Assembly (NCBI GenBank): GCA_032164245.1 | Contig: JAVMKO010000003.1 | Location: 10,860,651-10,924,650 of the forward strand | From: Sternotherus odoratus | Taxonomy: Eukaryota; Chordata; Testudines; Kinosternidae | Direction: 5' to 3' | Length of the DNA stretch: 64,000 bases | Part shown: positions 44,578 to 55,607 of the stretch, in pieces | How positions within the stretch are numbered: the first letter of the stretch is position 1 | Layout of the letters: every line of letters begins with the position of its first letter | Notes under the pieces: model-generated | The model's database searches: none | The model's input: only the letters and a program-made list of their open reading frames with translations | Told to the model about the DNA's origin: nothing | Translations under genes and position numbers: made by a program

Positions 44578-46105
44578 TCCTATGAATTTTAAGGCCAGAA
44601 GGGACAATCTAGACAGATCATCTAGTCTGACCATAGGATGCTCAGGTTCAATAGCTGTGGTTGAATTTGAGAATATCCTTTAAAAAGCATTGAATCTTCA
44701 TTTAAAAATTGCCAGTGATTGAGAATCCACCACTATCCTAAGTAGGCTGCTCCAATGGTTAATTTACCCTTATTGTTAGAAAGCTGCATCTCATTTCTAA
44801 TCTACATTTTGTCTAGCTTCAAATTCCAGCCATTAGAGTTTGTTATACCTTTGTCTGCTAGTTTGAAAAGCACATTATGAAATGTTTGTTCCCTATGTAG
44901 GTACTGTGATGGGGGCAAGGCCAGATGGCTATAGAAAAGTGCTAAGGAACAAATAGATATGTTAGTCTCAGGCTAAACAAATCCCTGGTACCACTGGAAC
45001 TTTCTAGAAAGCAGTAGAAATAGCTATCCTGATTGGGACACCTGAAGCCAATCAGGGACTGGCTGAAACCAGTTAAAAACCTCCCAGTTAGTCAGGTGGG
45101 GGTGGATGTCAGGAGCTGTGGGAGGAAGATGTGCTATTGGTGAGACTGAGTGGTAGACAACATATCATATGTGAGGAAGGAGGCCCTGAGGTCAGGGGGA
45201 GTGTGAAGAAGCAGGGACTGCTGTGGGGAAGTAGCCAAGGGAATTGTATTGTGTTTTGTGGCTAAAAGGTCAGCCATCTTAGCGGATACCATTAGGGTCC
45301 CTGGGCTGGAGCCCGGAGTAGAGGACGGGCCCAGGCTCCCGCCTTTCTACCTCCCCTAATTAATCACTGAGACTGGGGAGACAACAGAGACTGTGCTAGG
45401 AAGGATAGCTTCTCCTCACTGGCTTATGATGAAAATGGCTCAATAGGCTGTGACCTTGTCCCTAGAGAGAGAAGGGCTACGTGGAGGGTCATAGTGAGCC
45501 TCTGAGGCTAGTGAAAATCCGCCAGGAAACGCAGGATCCACGAAGATAAGGACGGAGCTTTGTCACAGTATATATAGACTGTAAGTAAGTCACCCCTCAA
45601 CCTTCTCTTTAAGATAAATAGATTGAGCTCCTTGAATCTATCGCTATAAGGCATGTGTTCCAATCCTTTAATTGTTGTCATGACTCTTCTCTGAACACTC
45701 TCCGAGTAATCAAAATCCTTCTTGAATTGTGGACCCCAGAACTGAGCGCTGGATTCCAGCAGTGATTACACCAGTGCCAAACACAGAGGTAATATAATCT
45801 CCCTACTCCTACTTGAGATTCCCCTATTTATGCATCCATTAATTGCATTAGCCCTTTTGGCCAGAGTGTTGATCTGGGTGCTCATGTTCAGCTGATTCAA
45901 CCATAGCCCCCCCAAGTCTTTTTCAGAGTCACTGCCTCCCAGAATACTGTATATATGGCCCACATTCTTTATTCCAAGATATACAACCTTACATTTAGTT
46001 GTACTGAAACATATTTTCCTGCACCCACCCTACCAAGTGGCCCAGGTTGCTTTTTATTAATGACCTGTCCTCTTCATTATTTTCCAATCCCTAATCAACT
46101 TTATC
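44578..46105 (-). mobile_element. CR1 LINE 3' segment, interrupted
   Basis: Antisense CR1 starts with 'ttttaaggccagaagggaca' (44,588), runs to 'ccctatgtaggtac' (44,904), and resumes at 45,568 with 'tagactgtaagtaagtcacc', 'agattgagctccttgaatct', 'ttctctgaacactctcc', 'actgagcgctggattccagc', 'gcccttttggccagagtgtt' and 'aagtctttttcagagtcact'. These are in the expected CR1 order, covering the 3' part of the reverse transcriptase region. The gap is an LTR-like insertion. Minus-strand frames such as 45,963-45,766 are remnants without intact motifs. Confidence 0.85.
44905..45567. mobile_element. solo-LTR-like insertion within CR1
   Basis: A 663-bp insertion begins 'tgtgatgggggcaaggcc' and ends 'gctttgtcaca', i.e. 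TG...CA with complementary TGTGA/TCACA tips. It interrupts CR1 precisely. A 4-bp duplication GTAC (44,901-44,904) against GTAT (45,568-45,571) is plausible with one mutation. It has no coding frame, which fits a solo LTR of an endogenous retrovirus-like or Gypsy-like element; family not identified. Confidence 0.65.
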
Positions 46106-46839
46106 ACAAATATTTAAGAGGACACATTAAGGTTGTGCAACTTGAAAGATGAAGAGTTATAAAAATGTAAAGGTTCTGCTCTGCATCAGAGCTCATTGCA
46201 AGATATGGACCAAAATGATCTAATATATTTGCAAAAAAATATAAAAAAAAATCAGTCTTTTTTAACTTGCTAAAACATGTGTCCAAGAAACTGCTTTGAT
46301 CCCTATTACAATTACAAAGTCTCAGCTTTGATGATGTAAGTCAGAATTTTGCAAAAGCCAATTTTATTTTTGGTATACATTTCAAAACTGCTGAAGCTAA
46401 GAGTTTAATATTGGCCATAGAGATTTGTGTGCTGCCCAACTACTCTGAAGCTGAATTTTTTTTTTAATATATATTTAAAATCTCAATTATGATTTGTCAA
46501 AATAAATTTTATAAAGTTAGTTATAAAGGTTCACTTCAGCCAGCAAATGGAAATTGTGCATTGAGGATTTGGATGAGTGGCTAGTAAACTGTGGGAATCA
46601 AATAATACTGCACACTGCAACCTTTGCTCCCAGATATAACAATAAATGCTGCCTGCAAACTATAATATAAATGATAAAGTTTCTTGGCTGAACAAACCCA
46701 AACAGAAGAGAATATTTACCTTTAATACTATAAATTCCCTACTATAAGTAACCTCTGTTTTTGAATGCTCAATTTGAGATACTGAAAGATCCTTATTTTC
46801 AGCAAGTTTTGAGCACCCATCCTCTGAAAAGCAGGCCTC
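46106..46839. other. unannotated AT-rich sequence
   Basis: Nothing recognised. Confidence 0.45.
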
Positions 46840-46935
46840 TTTCAGGTGTCTCAAGCTACCCAAAATTGGACACATTCAAAATCACTAGTCATTTTTGATA
46901 ATTTAGGCCTGTGTGGGAATTTAGTGCTCGTGAAA
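46840..46935. repeat. old 'aaaatcactagtca' repeat, uninterrupted copy
   Basis: 'acattcaaaatcactagtca' followed by 'gtgggaatttagtgctcgtg' is homologous to the sequence split by the retroposon at 49,669. It therefore serves as a paralogous empty site. Confidence 0.6.
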
Positions 46936-47772
46936 GATGTAGAATATGCCCACCACAACTGTATGTGATGGGTCCAGGTCTGACTGGCTAGAAGAAAAGG
47001 AGTTGTTACCCTTTTAAGGGCTCCCCCACCCTTACAACAAGTAGCAGAGGTAGAGGAAGATGAGGGAGAGGGGAAGAGCTGGAAACAGATGGCAAGAGCA
47101 TTGGGGAGAGGCTGCAATTTACCTAGTCAAAGCAATGCAGACTTGCTTTGCGTAGGTGCCACTTTTTCCTCATAGGGAAGGGAGTTACTTTGAAGAAGGA
47201 AATTTCAATTCACGGCAATGCCAAAGAATACGTATTGTTGAGATTCCGCTGGTGACTCAGTTCAAGACTGCATTGTTACATCCAATGCACAACAAATGAG
47301 AGCCCAATAAATCAAGATGATCAATGGTGGCATTCAACCCACACAATTTTGGAGCTCCCAATAAAGAAGGATAATTCAGTGGCTTATGTGCTACATTCTT
47401 CATGTTTATTCCTTCTTTCAGGGTGACATGAACAAGCAGAGAATGAGTGACTTGATATGTGGGCACAGAATTGTGCATTTGGCCCTCAGGTACATAGCTG
47501 GGTCTTAGCAGTGAGGCAGCTCTGACTTGGCATGGGAGGAGGTGCACTCGACAGAGAACAAGGGACCAGGTCAAGGAGGGGGATGCTCTGAGACCAGCTT
47601 GCCACTTGTACACTCTTTGGCAGCCCAGGAGCAGGCCCTGGATGTGATTCCTTTTCACATTGGAATATGTACAAGTGCCATCTTGATGACCAAGGGTAAG
47701 AGGGATACAGGATTTTTTTATGTGGGTGGATGAGGCTGGGGGTACATGAAGAGGGAGGGGCCAAATTCATAG
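46936..47772. other. unannotated sequence
   Basis: Moderately GC-richer. Overlapping open frames on both strands (47,257-47,770) have no domain. Some of it may belong to the retroelement relic that follows. Confidence 0.4.
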
Positions 47773-47794
47773 GTGACCAAGAGGATTTGTAATT

Positions 47795-48021
47795 ACTCGC
47801 CCAGACATATTTTACTGGGACCTAAATTATTCAGGGAGGATGGGGTTCACCTACCTGACTGGGGAGCAGATATATTTTTGTCTGATATTAAGGAAGGAAT
47901 ATCTGGGAATCTGACAGGTGGTGGGGAGGAGGCAGCCATTCTAAATTGTTGGCACCTTTATGTGACAGATGTCCACTGCAGATGTTTGTTATGGAAGGAC
48001 TATGGTTATAGGACACAATGA
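47795..48021 (+). pseudogene. SGNH/GDSL esterase-like C-terminus, retroelement relic
   Basis: The frame reads 'PRHILLGPKLFREDGVHLPD' then 'WGADIFLSDIKEGI'. The D-G-V-H-L word is the C-terminal catalytic Asp-x-x-His block of SGNH hydrolases, a domain found as an extra ORF in several sauropsid retroelements (esterase domains are known in CR1-type ORF1). The preceding catalytic Ser and Gly/Asn blocks are not found upstream, so only the C-terminal part survives. The original substrate and element family are unknown. Confidence 0.45.
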
Positions 48022-48024
48022 ACT

Positions 48025-48301
48025 GGAAAAGGTTTTAAAGGGAAACATTCCTTAGGGAACTGAGCCATGGGTGTTCAGGGCTCGTAGTGGGGAGTCAACC
48101 CCCTCCTTTTCTAGCCCCCCTTAACCCTCATACAGGATGGCTGTGACCAGCCTGGGGATTATGTGGAAAGGATTTAAAGGAAAACATCCTTTAAGGGATC
48201 TGAGGAAGCGAGGTTAAAGGACCCTATGCCTGGTATAGCAGGGAGTCAACCTTTTCTAGCCACGTTAACCCTCTTATGAGGGGAGGATGGCAGGGACCCA
48301 G
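48025..48301. repeat. two tandem ~140-bp units
   Basis: Unit 1 (48,025-48,164) and unit 2 (48,165-48,301) share 'ggaaa-g-tttaaag-aaaca', 'ggagtcaacc', 'ttttctagcc' and 'ttaaccctc'. They directly follow the SGNH-like relic and may be its 3' non-coding repeats. Confidence 0.6.
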
Positions 48302-49640
48302 CAATAGGACAGCTGGGATCAGGTTGGATATCATGTAGAAATGATTAAGGAAATGATGATGCACTGCACGATATGCTGCAGGGTACTTCGATATTTTAAG
48401 TGATCAAAGTTGGAGCCCAATTAAATCACATCCAGTTCCTCCTGTCTTTCTTCTGGTGTGGCCCGACAATTGAAAGTCCCAGTAAAATTCAGACTTGTTT
48501 AGCAATAGAAAATTTAGCGGAAAAGTGGAAGAATTTGAACAAGTGGTCTATAAGTACAGGGATTCATAGTTCATTACCAATCTGTTAAGTCATCCAGTTT
48601 CTTCGGTCTGTTCCCACAGCGATCATTGCAGCAGATCTAGTCACTTATAGTTGAACACATAAATTACTTCCTAGAAAGATCTTATTGTGCTAATACTTTT
48701 AAACACCTAAATACGATGGTGGTAAGACCTGTAGAAATGCCTATGGACAGATGGACCTTTGCTCAATAATCTCGTAAACTACCAAGTGTGAAACTTCTTA
48801 AAGTGGCTGAAATCATTATCTTATCATATTATGCTATATACCCAGCAGCAAGAGTATTGAAACTTCCTTACCAACACAGCCACTTTGAGAACTGGGTATT
48901 GAATTTATGACTACATACATTTTCTCAAAAGCTCGTACCCTACTTTCATACTAATCATGTCTGCTCCTTGCGCCAACTTAAGAAACATTCCTAAGGACCA
49001 GTCAATGTAAAGTATTTTTCTTGCACCCAAAATATTTAGAATGGGGTTCTTTCTACTGGGGCAAAATAAAAAGACTAGCAAGTTCTACCCATTGCATTTC
49101 CAGGTTACTCATACTGTAATAATGCTACATGGATATTGCTTGCTTCTGGCAGTTTTATCACATTCTCCTATATAATACACACACATAGATCCCTGGAGGC
49201 TTTTATTCTTCTATTGTCCAAATCCATTATTATCTATAATGGCAATCCTGTCAACACGTCATCACGTTCAGTGCACTACCAGGCCTGTGTCAGCCCTCTA
49301 TTTGATACAGACTGCAGATATGGCTCCTTCCAGCAAGTTACAGGCATCTTCCTATTTTAGCTGTAGAGATGTTAATAAGCTGGTAGAAGCAATTGTATAT
49401 GTGACCTTAAATGTGCAATGATTTCTTCTGCGCCTGCACTGTGCCAAAAGTTAAATTCAATGCCCTCCCTTACTGATCCGTCCATTTGTATGGCACCAAA
49501 GACTTCAATTCTGAAGCTGGAGGCAGGAAGTTCTCAATGAGAGGCCCTTAACTATGGAACTGGTTTTCTATTGGTACAGGAGTACACAAGATTGCTAATT
49601 ACCAAGACCACTTTCAGGAGTATTAAGCTGGGCAACCAAA
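48302..49640. other. unannotated sequence
   Basis: Nothing recognised. Confidence 0.45.
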
Positions 49641-49900
49641 ACCAGACACACCCAAAATCACTAATCACAGAGGTAGCCGTGTTAGTCTGGAATAGCAGAG
49701 GTAACAAAGTCCTGTGGCACCTTAAAGACTAACTATAAAGTTTTGAAGCATAAGCTTTCGTGGGCTAATACCCACTTCGTCGGATGCTCAAAATCACTAG
49801 TCACTTTTGAAAATTTAGTCCTATTTGTGAATTTAGTGCTGGGGAGGTTGGATGCTTATGGCACATTCCAAGTTGTGCAGAATCTATTAATTTAAGATTC
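49641..49900. repeat. old repeat, split by a retroposon
   Basis: Sequence on both sides of 49,669-49,788 matches 46,840-46,935 ('caaaatcacta' words, then 'gaatttagtgct'). Confidence 0.55.
49669..49788. mobile_element. short retroposon with hammerhead-like core (minus)
   Basis: A 120-bp insertion starting 'agaggtagccgtgttagtct' is flanked by a 16-bp duplication with one mismatch (49,653-49,668; 49,789-49,804). On the minus strand CCGACGA (49,783-49,777), a 'gtgggtattagcccac' hairpin and GAAA (49,759-49,756) match the core seen at 35,896. This copy is simple, not folded back. Confidence 0.85.
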
Positions 49901-49909
49901 TGCCTAAAG

Positions 49910-49932
49910 CAGGTTCTGTGTGTGTGTGTGTG
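49910..49932. repeat. (TG)n microsatellite
   Basis: Run of TG dinucleotides ending before 'aaatttc'. Confidence 0.8.
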
Positions 49933-50128
49933 AAATTTCTTCTATGCTTTGAAGAGTTTCTCGGAGTCCTCCTGAGTGAACAGTAAGTTATGTTTTAATT
50001 TGTGGTTGTTAACCGATGTAAATATTTGCATCGCACAAACTGAAAAATAAATACAATAAGCATCCTCTCTTGTGTGATTAAGTGACAACTAAATAAGCGA
50101 GGGCCCCACTGAAGTCAATAAATATCTG

Positions 50129-50260
50129 TGTCTAGTATCAGAGGTGTAGCCGTGTTAGTCTGGATCTGCAAAAGTGACAAAGAGTTTTGTAGCACCTTAT
50201 AGACTAACAGATTTTAGGGATTATGAGCTTTCATGGGTTAAGACCCACTTCATCAAATGA
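50129..50260. mobile_element. short retroposon, diverged subfamily (minus core)
   Basis: A 132-bp insertion is flanked by a perfect 12-bp duplication 'aataaatatctg' (50,117-50,128; 50,261-50,272). It contains 'gtagccgtgttagtctg' and 'agcaccttatagactaac'. On the minus strand TTGATGA (50,256-50,250), a 'gtgggtcttaaccca' hairpin and GAAA (50,232-50,229) keep six of seven hammerhead core bases. Confidence 0.85.
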
Positions 50261-50272
50261 AATAAATATCTG

Positions 50273-50751
50273 AAGACTGTAAACACTAAAGAGGGAGAGA
50301 AATTATTACACGGTGATTCTGAAAGTATAACTACGAGTAATGGGATGAAATTAATGAAGGGAAACTTTAGTTTTTGTATCTTCCTGACAGTGAAATATAT
50401 TTGGGTGTGGAACAGACTAAGGAATGTACTGGAAACACCTTCATTTTAGACTTAATACTAGACTGGATGTAACATTAGTAAATATATAATATGGAACAAT
50501 GCTTGCACCAGCAATGAGATGGAGCAGATGATCTAATAACTCTTTTAGTTTCTGAATTCTGTTATTCCTGGTAGGGGCTCTGCCTCCATTTCAGCTAATG
50601 ACCAACGTTGTCTGAGCCCCCTGGCAATGCATTATTGTTCCCTACAATACACGATTGAGTGCTCTGTCCTATCCATCCTTAAATGTCTAAACTTCTACAG
50701 CAGCGAGTAGGATTTCAAAAATGTCCCTTTGGAAAACAATTTCAATGTCTT
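50273..50751. other. unannotated sequence
   Basis: Nothing recognised. Confidence 0.45.
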
Positions 50752-50754
50752 ATA

Positions 50755-50987
50755 GGGCTTGTCTTCACTACCCGCCGGATCAGCGGGTAGTGATCGATCT
50801 GTTAGCGATTTATTTCTCGCGTCTCGTGAAGACACGAGAAATCGATTGCCCAAGGTGCCCCGTCGACTGCCGCCGCCATGAGGACGGCAGGTAAGTCGGC
50901 TGAAGATACGCCAACTTCAGCTACGTGATTCATGTAGCTGAAGTTGCGTATCTTCAGTTGATTTCCCCCCCTACTGAAGACAAGCCC
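50755..50987. mobile_element. GATC-rich MITE, copy C
   Basis: Ends 'gggcttgtcttcacta' and 'tactgaagacaagccc' are inverted repeats flanked by ATA (50,752-50,754; 50,988-50,990). Internal hairpins resemble copy A: 'tctcgcgtctcg' with 'cgaga', and 'acttcagctacgtgattc' with its complement. An extra 'ctacccgc' / 'gcgggtag' hairpin lies near the left end. At 233 bp it is shorter than copy A. Confidence 0.75.
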
Positions 50988-50990
50988 ATA

Positions 50991-52955
50991 GACTGCAGAG
51001 TCAGGAAATGTACCTTTCTTGATTTCATCCCAATTTAATCTCCTCATTTCAACTTTTTGTGCCACCTTAAATAGTTCTTTTCACTCTTATGTTCTTACAC
51101 CTTTAACGTACCTGCAGATAAATATGTCCCACGCCAAGTTATGTGACGCATAATTTGGTTTTTTAATACTTTTACTATCAGAAATAGAGGAAAGTGAGAT
51201 GGAAGAATTCTTGAACCCAACTGAGCTGTATTACTTGCATTCCCACACACTCCTTGTTTAGCCTTATGCTTGTTCCCCTTAAAGATATTTCTGAAAGTTT
51301 TCCCTTTTCTTGTGTAGTAGGAATGTAGGAATCCTTTATGCTCCAACCTAACTTACTACTGTGCCTTTAACTCTTTCATTAATTACATAAAGAGAACAGA
51401 AATCCTTCTAAGCTGAAAGATCTACTGTAAACTAAATATCAGATGTGTTATATCCATAACCATTTTCTTAATGGCTCAGAAAAATCACTTTCTGCTTCCG
51501 CATATCACACAGAGAAATCAAGATGACAGCAAGGGTCACTGCATACCTAAATATTAATTTTTAACTCTTTTGACTTCTTGCATGTTCATAATTAAACTTT
51601 TTTTAAAAATGGGGTCATAAGGGAATTCTAAACCTACTTTATATAAACAAGGCCCTTTTCCGATACTTGATTCAAGCATTAAACTTCTACTGACATCAAA
51701 AGGGGTTCCACCATGAAGCCAAGGCAGAGTCTGGCCCACAACTATTTCCACTCATTCACAGAGATCTAGTTATAAGTCTAACTATTATTGACCATGACAC
51801 TATTGATGATCGAGGTTGAAGTAGCGGATGGAACTATAATGTTGATTTAAGTTTACTCTTTCCAGTTTTTGTTGTTTCTTAAATGTTAATTACTTTATTA
51901 GTCCATAAATAAAAACGTTACTTTAGTTTTCTGCATGACACACTCCTCAGACAGGTCTGTACACTATTCATGTTCAGCTATATAATAGTTGCCTAAAGCA
52001 AGTATTTTTGCAACTGCATATATGAGAGAAATATAAAACGGAGAAAAGTGCTGCAAACATCTTATACTGGCTTTAAAAAAACCCCAAGAGGTACAGTATC
52101 TTAATTGCAATGACACCTTTGTTGCAGAAAAACAAAAAATCAAACTCCTGATGCTGTAATGTTACATTTGTGTCAAATAGCAATGCAAAGAACCTACCAT
52201 CACATAAAGGCCAAATATATTTCATATCGATATATCTTGGGGATGTAGGCAGAAAATATTAACACATTAGAGCATGGACCTGGGAGTAGATAATTAAAGG
52301 GCATAATGTATAACCTCCTAGTGGTGCAGTGAAATTTAAAAAAAATAATTTTCTAAATATTCTAACTTTAATATTCTCTAAGGCTCCAACATGGGTCTAA
52401 GTCCCTTGAAAATTAGGCATAGCCACAGACCTAAAGTTAATTGTGTTCTTAATAGATTTGCTAAATTGAGATCTAACGAAGTAAAAAGCACATCAGTCCA
52501 TCAGGGTCTTAAATTTAATTTAAAAAAAGTAGACCAAGTCACTGGTTTCCCAGGTTCAAAGAGGGAGGAAAAATCCCCACTACTCCTATGGTTTACAAAT
52601 ATTGATTAGCTGCCAAAAGTCTGACATTTTATATTGGTGCAGTGGGGGAAACATTTACAACTACTGCCAAGTGTGTAATTTGGCCCCCTGAATTAGCCCT
52701 ATTCTGGAGAAGAGGATAGAGAATTTGCTATTGGGCTCGTTTGCAATGTGTAAGTAAAAAGAAACGTGCAGCAGATAGAAGAATCAGGCTCTACAGTGAA
52801 ATGAAAATGCAGATTTTTTTTTTACAGTTGATAATTTGTAAACTACAGAAATATGATAGACGTTCACTCCTAGAATATGTTACAGAACAACATTTACAGC
52901 ATTTTACATGGAAGGACAAAATCTATATTTCTCTAAGCTAGTGGGTTAGAATTCT
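50991..52955. other. unannotated AT-rich sequence
   Basis: Nothing recognised in almost 2 kb. The short open frames have no domains. Confidence 0.45.
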
Positions 52956-52964
52956 ATTATTATG

Positions 52965-54178
52965 TACTAGCAGAAATACCCGGTGTTGCTCGGGTCCATT
53001 GGAGGGGGGGAAGGGGACCCAGCGTTGCTCGAAGAGAGCTGAGCAAGTGTGGGATCCGTTGGAGGGGGGGAAGAGAGCTGAGCGAGTGCCGGGGCCGTTG
53101 GAGGGGGGGCGGGGGCAGAGAGCTGAGCGAGTGCGGGGTCTGTTGGAGGGTGGAAGGGGGGAGAGAGCTCAGCGAGTGGGTGGGGGGCATTGGAGTGGGG
53201 GGAGGAGGAGGAGATTTTAAAATTTTTCGATTCTTTCCTGAGGGGCAAGAGAGCTGAGCGAGTGCAAGGTCCGTTGGGGGGGGGGAGGGAGCTGAGCGAG
53301 TGCGGGGGCCGTTGGAGGGAGGGGGGTGAGATTTTAAAAAATTTCGATTCTTTCCTGAGTGGGGAGAGAGCTCAGTGAGTGTGGGGCCCCTTGGATGGGG
53401 GGAAGAGAGCTGAGCGAGTGTGGGGTTCCGTTGGAGGGGTGGAGGGGGGAAAGAGCTGAGCGAGTGCCGGGGCCGTTGGAGGGGGGGCGGGGGCAGAGAC
53501 CTGAGTGAGTGCGGGGTCTGTTGGAGGGGGGGGGAGGGGGAGGCAGCTGAGCGAGTGGGTGGGGGGCATTGGAGTGGGGGGAGGAGGGGGAGATTTAAAA
53601 AATTTTTGGTTCTTACCTGAGGGGCGAGAGAGCTGAGCGAGTGCAAGGTCCGTTGGGGGGGGGGGAGCTGAGTGAGTGGGGGCAGCGTTGGAGGGAGGGA
53701 GGGAGGTGAGATTTAAAAAAAATTTGATTCTTTCCTGAGGGAGGAGAGAGCTCAGCGAGTGTGGGGGCCCCTGGATGGGGGGGGGGGGGAAGAGAGCTGA
53801 GCGAGTGTGGGCTCCGTTGGAGAGGGGAGGGGGGAGAGAGCTGAGCGAGTGCCAGGGCCATTGGAGGAGGGACGGGGGCAGAGACCTGAGCGAGTGCGGG
53901 GTCCGTTGGAGGGGGGTATTATTACATCATAACTATGTCACAAAGAACAGCAGGTGTTAACCTGCTGCCCAGCTGATGTGAATGGGCTTTAAAGAATTTC
54001 ATCCCTGGGGGGCGTCAGAGGTGAGATTTGAAAATTTTTCGACTCTTACCCTGATTAGGACCCTAAGGCCTATAACTGTACCAAATTTCAAGTCTCTAGC
54101 TCAAACGGTGTGGAAGGAGTAAGGGAACGTACATACACGCACGCATACACCATTTGACTTTTATATATATAGATAGAT
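52965..54178. mobile_element. interspersed repeat with G-rich minisatellite interior
   Basis: The left end reads 'tagcagaaatacccggtgtt' 'gctcggg'. The right end has 'taccaaatttcaagtctcta', 'gctcaaacggtgtggaagg' and 'catttgacttttatatata'. I recognise these as ends of a widespread vertebrate repeat but cannot assign its class. The interior is described separately. No coding capacity. Confidence 0.55.
52990..53920 (+). repeat. G-rich minisatellite with higher-order structure
   Basis: The basic unit of about 30-45 bp contains 'gagagctgagcgagtg' plus 'gg-tccgttggagggggg'. A higher-order period of about 380 bp is visible: 'ttctttcctgaggggcaaga' near 53,231 recurs as 'ttcttacctgaggggcgaga' near 53,612, both followed by 'gagctgagcgagtgcaaggt'. 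A related 'tttcctgagtggggagagag' block lies between them. Many G-runs of six or more occur on the plus strand. Long proline-rich minus-strand frames here are artefacts. Confidence 0.8.
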
Positions 54179-54700
54179 GTTGGCATCGAGGCCTCATGGT
54201 GTTCGATATTCTATAAAAAGATTGGCAGACATGGTCCCTACCATGATGATCTAACAAGCATGTCTATGTATTTTGTAACCTCTTTGTGGCAGGGGCCATA
54301 TCTTCCTGTATATACCATGTAGTGCAATGTGGTCCCAAACCTAACAAACCTTTGGATAGTACCGCAGGATTAAGTTGAAAGAAAGAAAATGTAAACAGGA
54401 AGGAAAAGCTATGCGGGTTTCATAAGACGTGTTCTGTAGGACTCTATCATGGGGCATATATGCTGGCATGGCAACCAAAGGTCAGTTCAGGAACTTCTGG
54501 CCAACACAGACTGGCAGCCTCACAGAGGCTGGAAGGATAAAAAAGCTGAGAAGCAGAGGGGCAAGGATGGCTACTAAAGGAGCAAACAGTTTGGAGAAGG
54601 AAACTCATGCCAGCAAGGTGTTGAGAACCCATCTGGAGACCACACCCCAGAGAGGGGACTACTGGATCTACAGGCTGGAGAAGCTCACAGAAACCAAGGG
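54179..54700. other. unannotated sequence, possibly part of a larger LTR-like unit
   Basis: No gene was recognised. The composition of 54,400-54,700 resembles 55,410-55,600, so the hAT-type element may have inserted into one older repeat. Confidence 0.35.
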
Positions 54701-54709
54701 AAGTAGAAA

Positions 54710-55401
54710 TAGGGTGACCAGACGTCCCGATTTTATTGGGACAGTCCCGATTTTTGCCCATTCGTCCCGCGTCCCGACCACACTTTGGCTGGGACGCAAT
54801 TTGTCCTGATTTCAGGACTTTACAGATGAGCCCTGCCTGTGCAGGGGTCATGAGGCAGCACGGCCCCGCCCACTGCCCCAGGCAGCCATGTGCTGCCTGC
54901 ATGATCCCTGCGCAGGCAGGGCTCATCTGTAAAGTCCCGAAATCGGGACAAAGAATGCTAGTAACTAGCTGCAAGCAGAGAGCCCAGTCCAGCCCAGAGT
55001 CCCGTCCTTCCCCCCACCCCCACCTCTGGCCGGCAGAGACAGGTGGGGCCCGGGGAACATGCAGGGCGGGCAGAGTGGATCCTCCCTGCATGCAACCAGC
55101 GCCCGCAGGCCCCCCTCGGCACCTCCCATGGCAGACAGCACAGCATTCAGGGTTAGGTGGGCGGGCCACGGCAACGGCCAGGAGAGCTGTCTCTGCCCTG
55201 CCTCCCAGAGAAGCATGCTGCCGGGGGGGGGGGGGGGGGGGGGAAGAGAGCCCACTGCTTCCCCCCCCCCCCCCCGCAGAGATGGAGAGCCTCCAGCCAC
55301 TGTGGCCCGCTCCTGCTCCCCCCCCCCCCGCTTGAGCCCCCCCCCCCCCCCCGCTCGTGAAGTGTGTCCTGATATTTCACCCTTCCCATCTGGTCACCCT
55401 A
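54710..55401. mobile_element. hAT-type non-autonomous element
   Basis: A 692-bp element with inverted ends 'tagggtgaccaga' and 'tctggtcacccta' is flanked by perfect 8-bp duplications 'agtagaaa' (54,702-54,709; 55,402-55,409). Subterminal 'gtcccgattt' motifs parallel the element at 31,495. Inside are a palindrome (about 54,800-54,953), a 21-G run (55,223-55,243) and C runs of 15, 12 and 16 (from 55,261, 55,318 and 55,337). The open frames on both strands read this low-complexity sequence and lack domains. Confidence 0.85.
54800..54953. repeat. palindrome inside the hAT-type element
   Basis: 'ggactttacagatgagccct' on the left is complementary to 'agggctcatctgtaaagtcc' on the right. The outer words 'ttgtcctgatttc' and 'gaaatcgggacaa' are near-complements. 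The loop region is 'acggccccgcccactgcccc'. Confidence 0.85.
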
Positions 55402-55607
55402 AGTAGAAAGGAGCTAAGAGCACAACAGGAGGAGTTCTTAACACCTGCTTCTGCTTGCCTGGTTTAAGAGCCCTGAGCTGGAATGCAGTGGAGTGAGCAG
55501 GTCTGGATTCCCCTATTGGCTGCTCAGAGGCTTAAGGACTGAAGGGATTTCCAGACTCCTTCAGCAGCAGGACCAGCTGACCCTGCCAAATATAAGGAGA
55601 AACCCCA

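Noticed and set aside
47257..47770. 133- and 94-residue minus-strand open frames as genes
   Set aside because: No domain or start context; they overlap plus-strand frames and sit beside retroelement remnants.
52960..53646. 228-residue Pro/Ser-rich minus-strand open frame
   Set aside because: It is translation of the G-rich minisatellite; periodic peptide repeats follow the DNA unit.
52990..53920. CRISPR-like array
   Set aside because: Repeats are degenerate, have no constant repeat/unique spacer alternation, and lie in a vertebrate transposon.
54447..55169. 240-residue minus-strand and 199-residue plus-strand open frames
   Set aside because: They overlap each other and cross the boundary of the hAT-type element. 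No domain or splice context; GC-rich composition explains the lack of stops.
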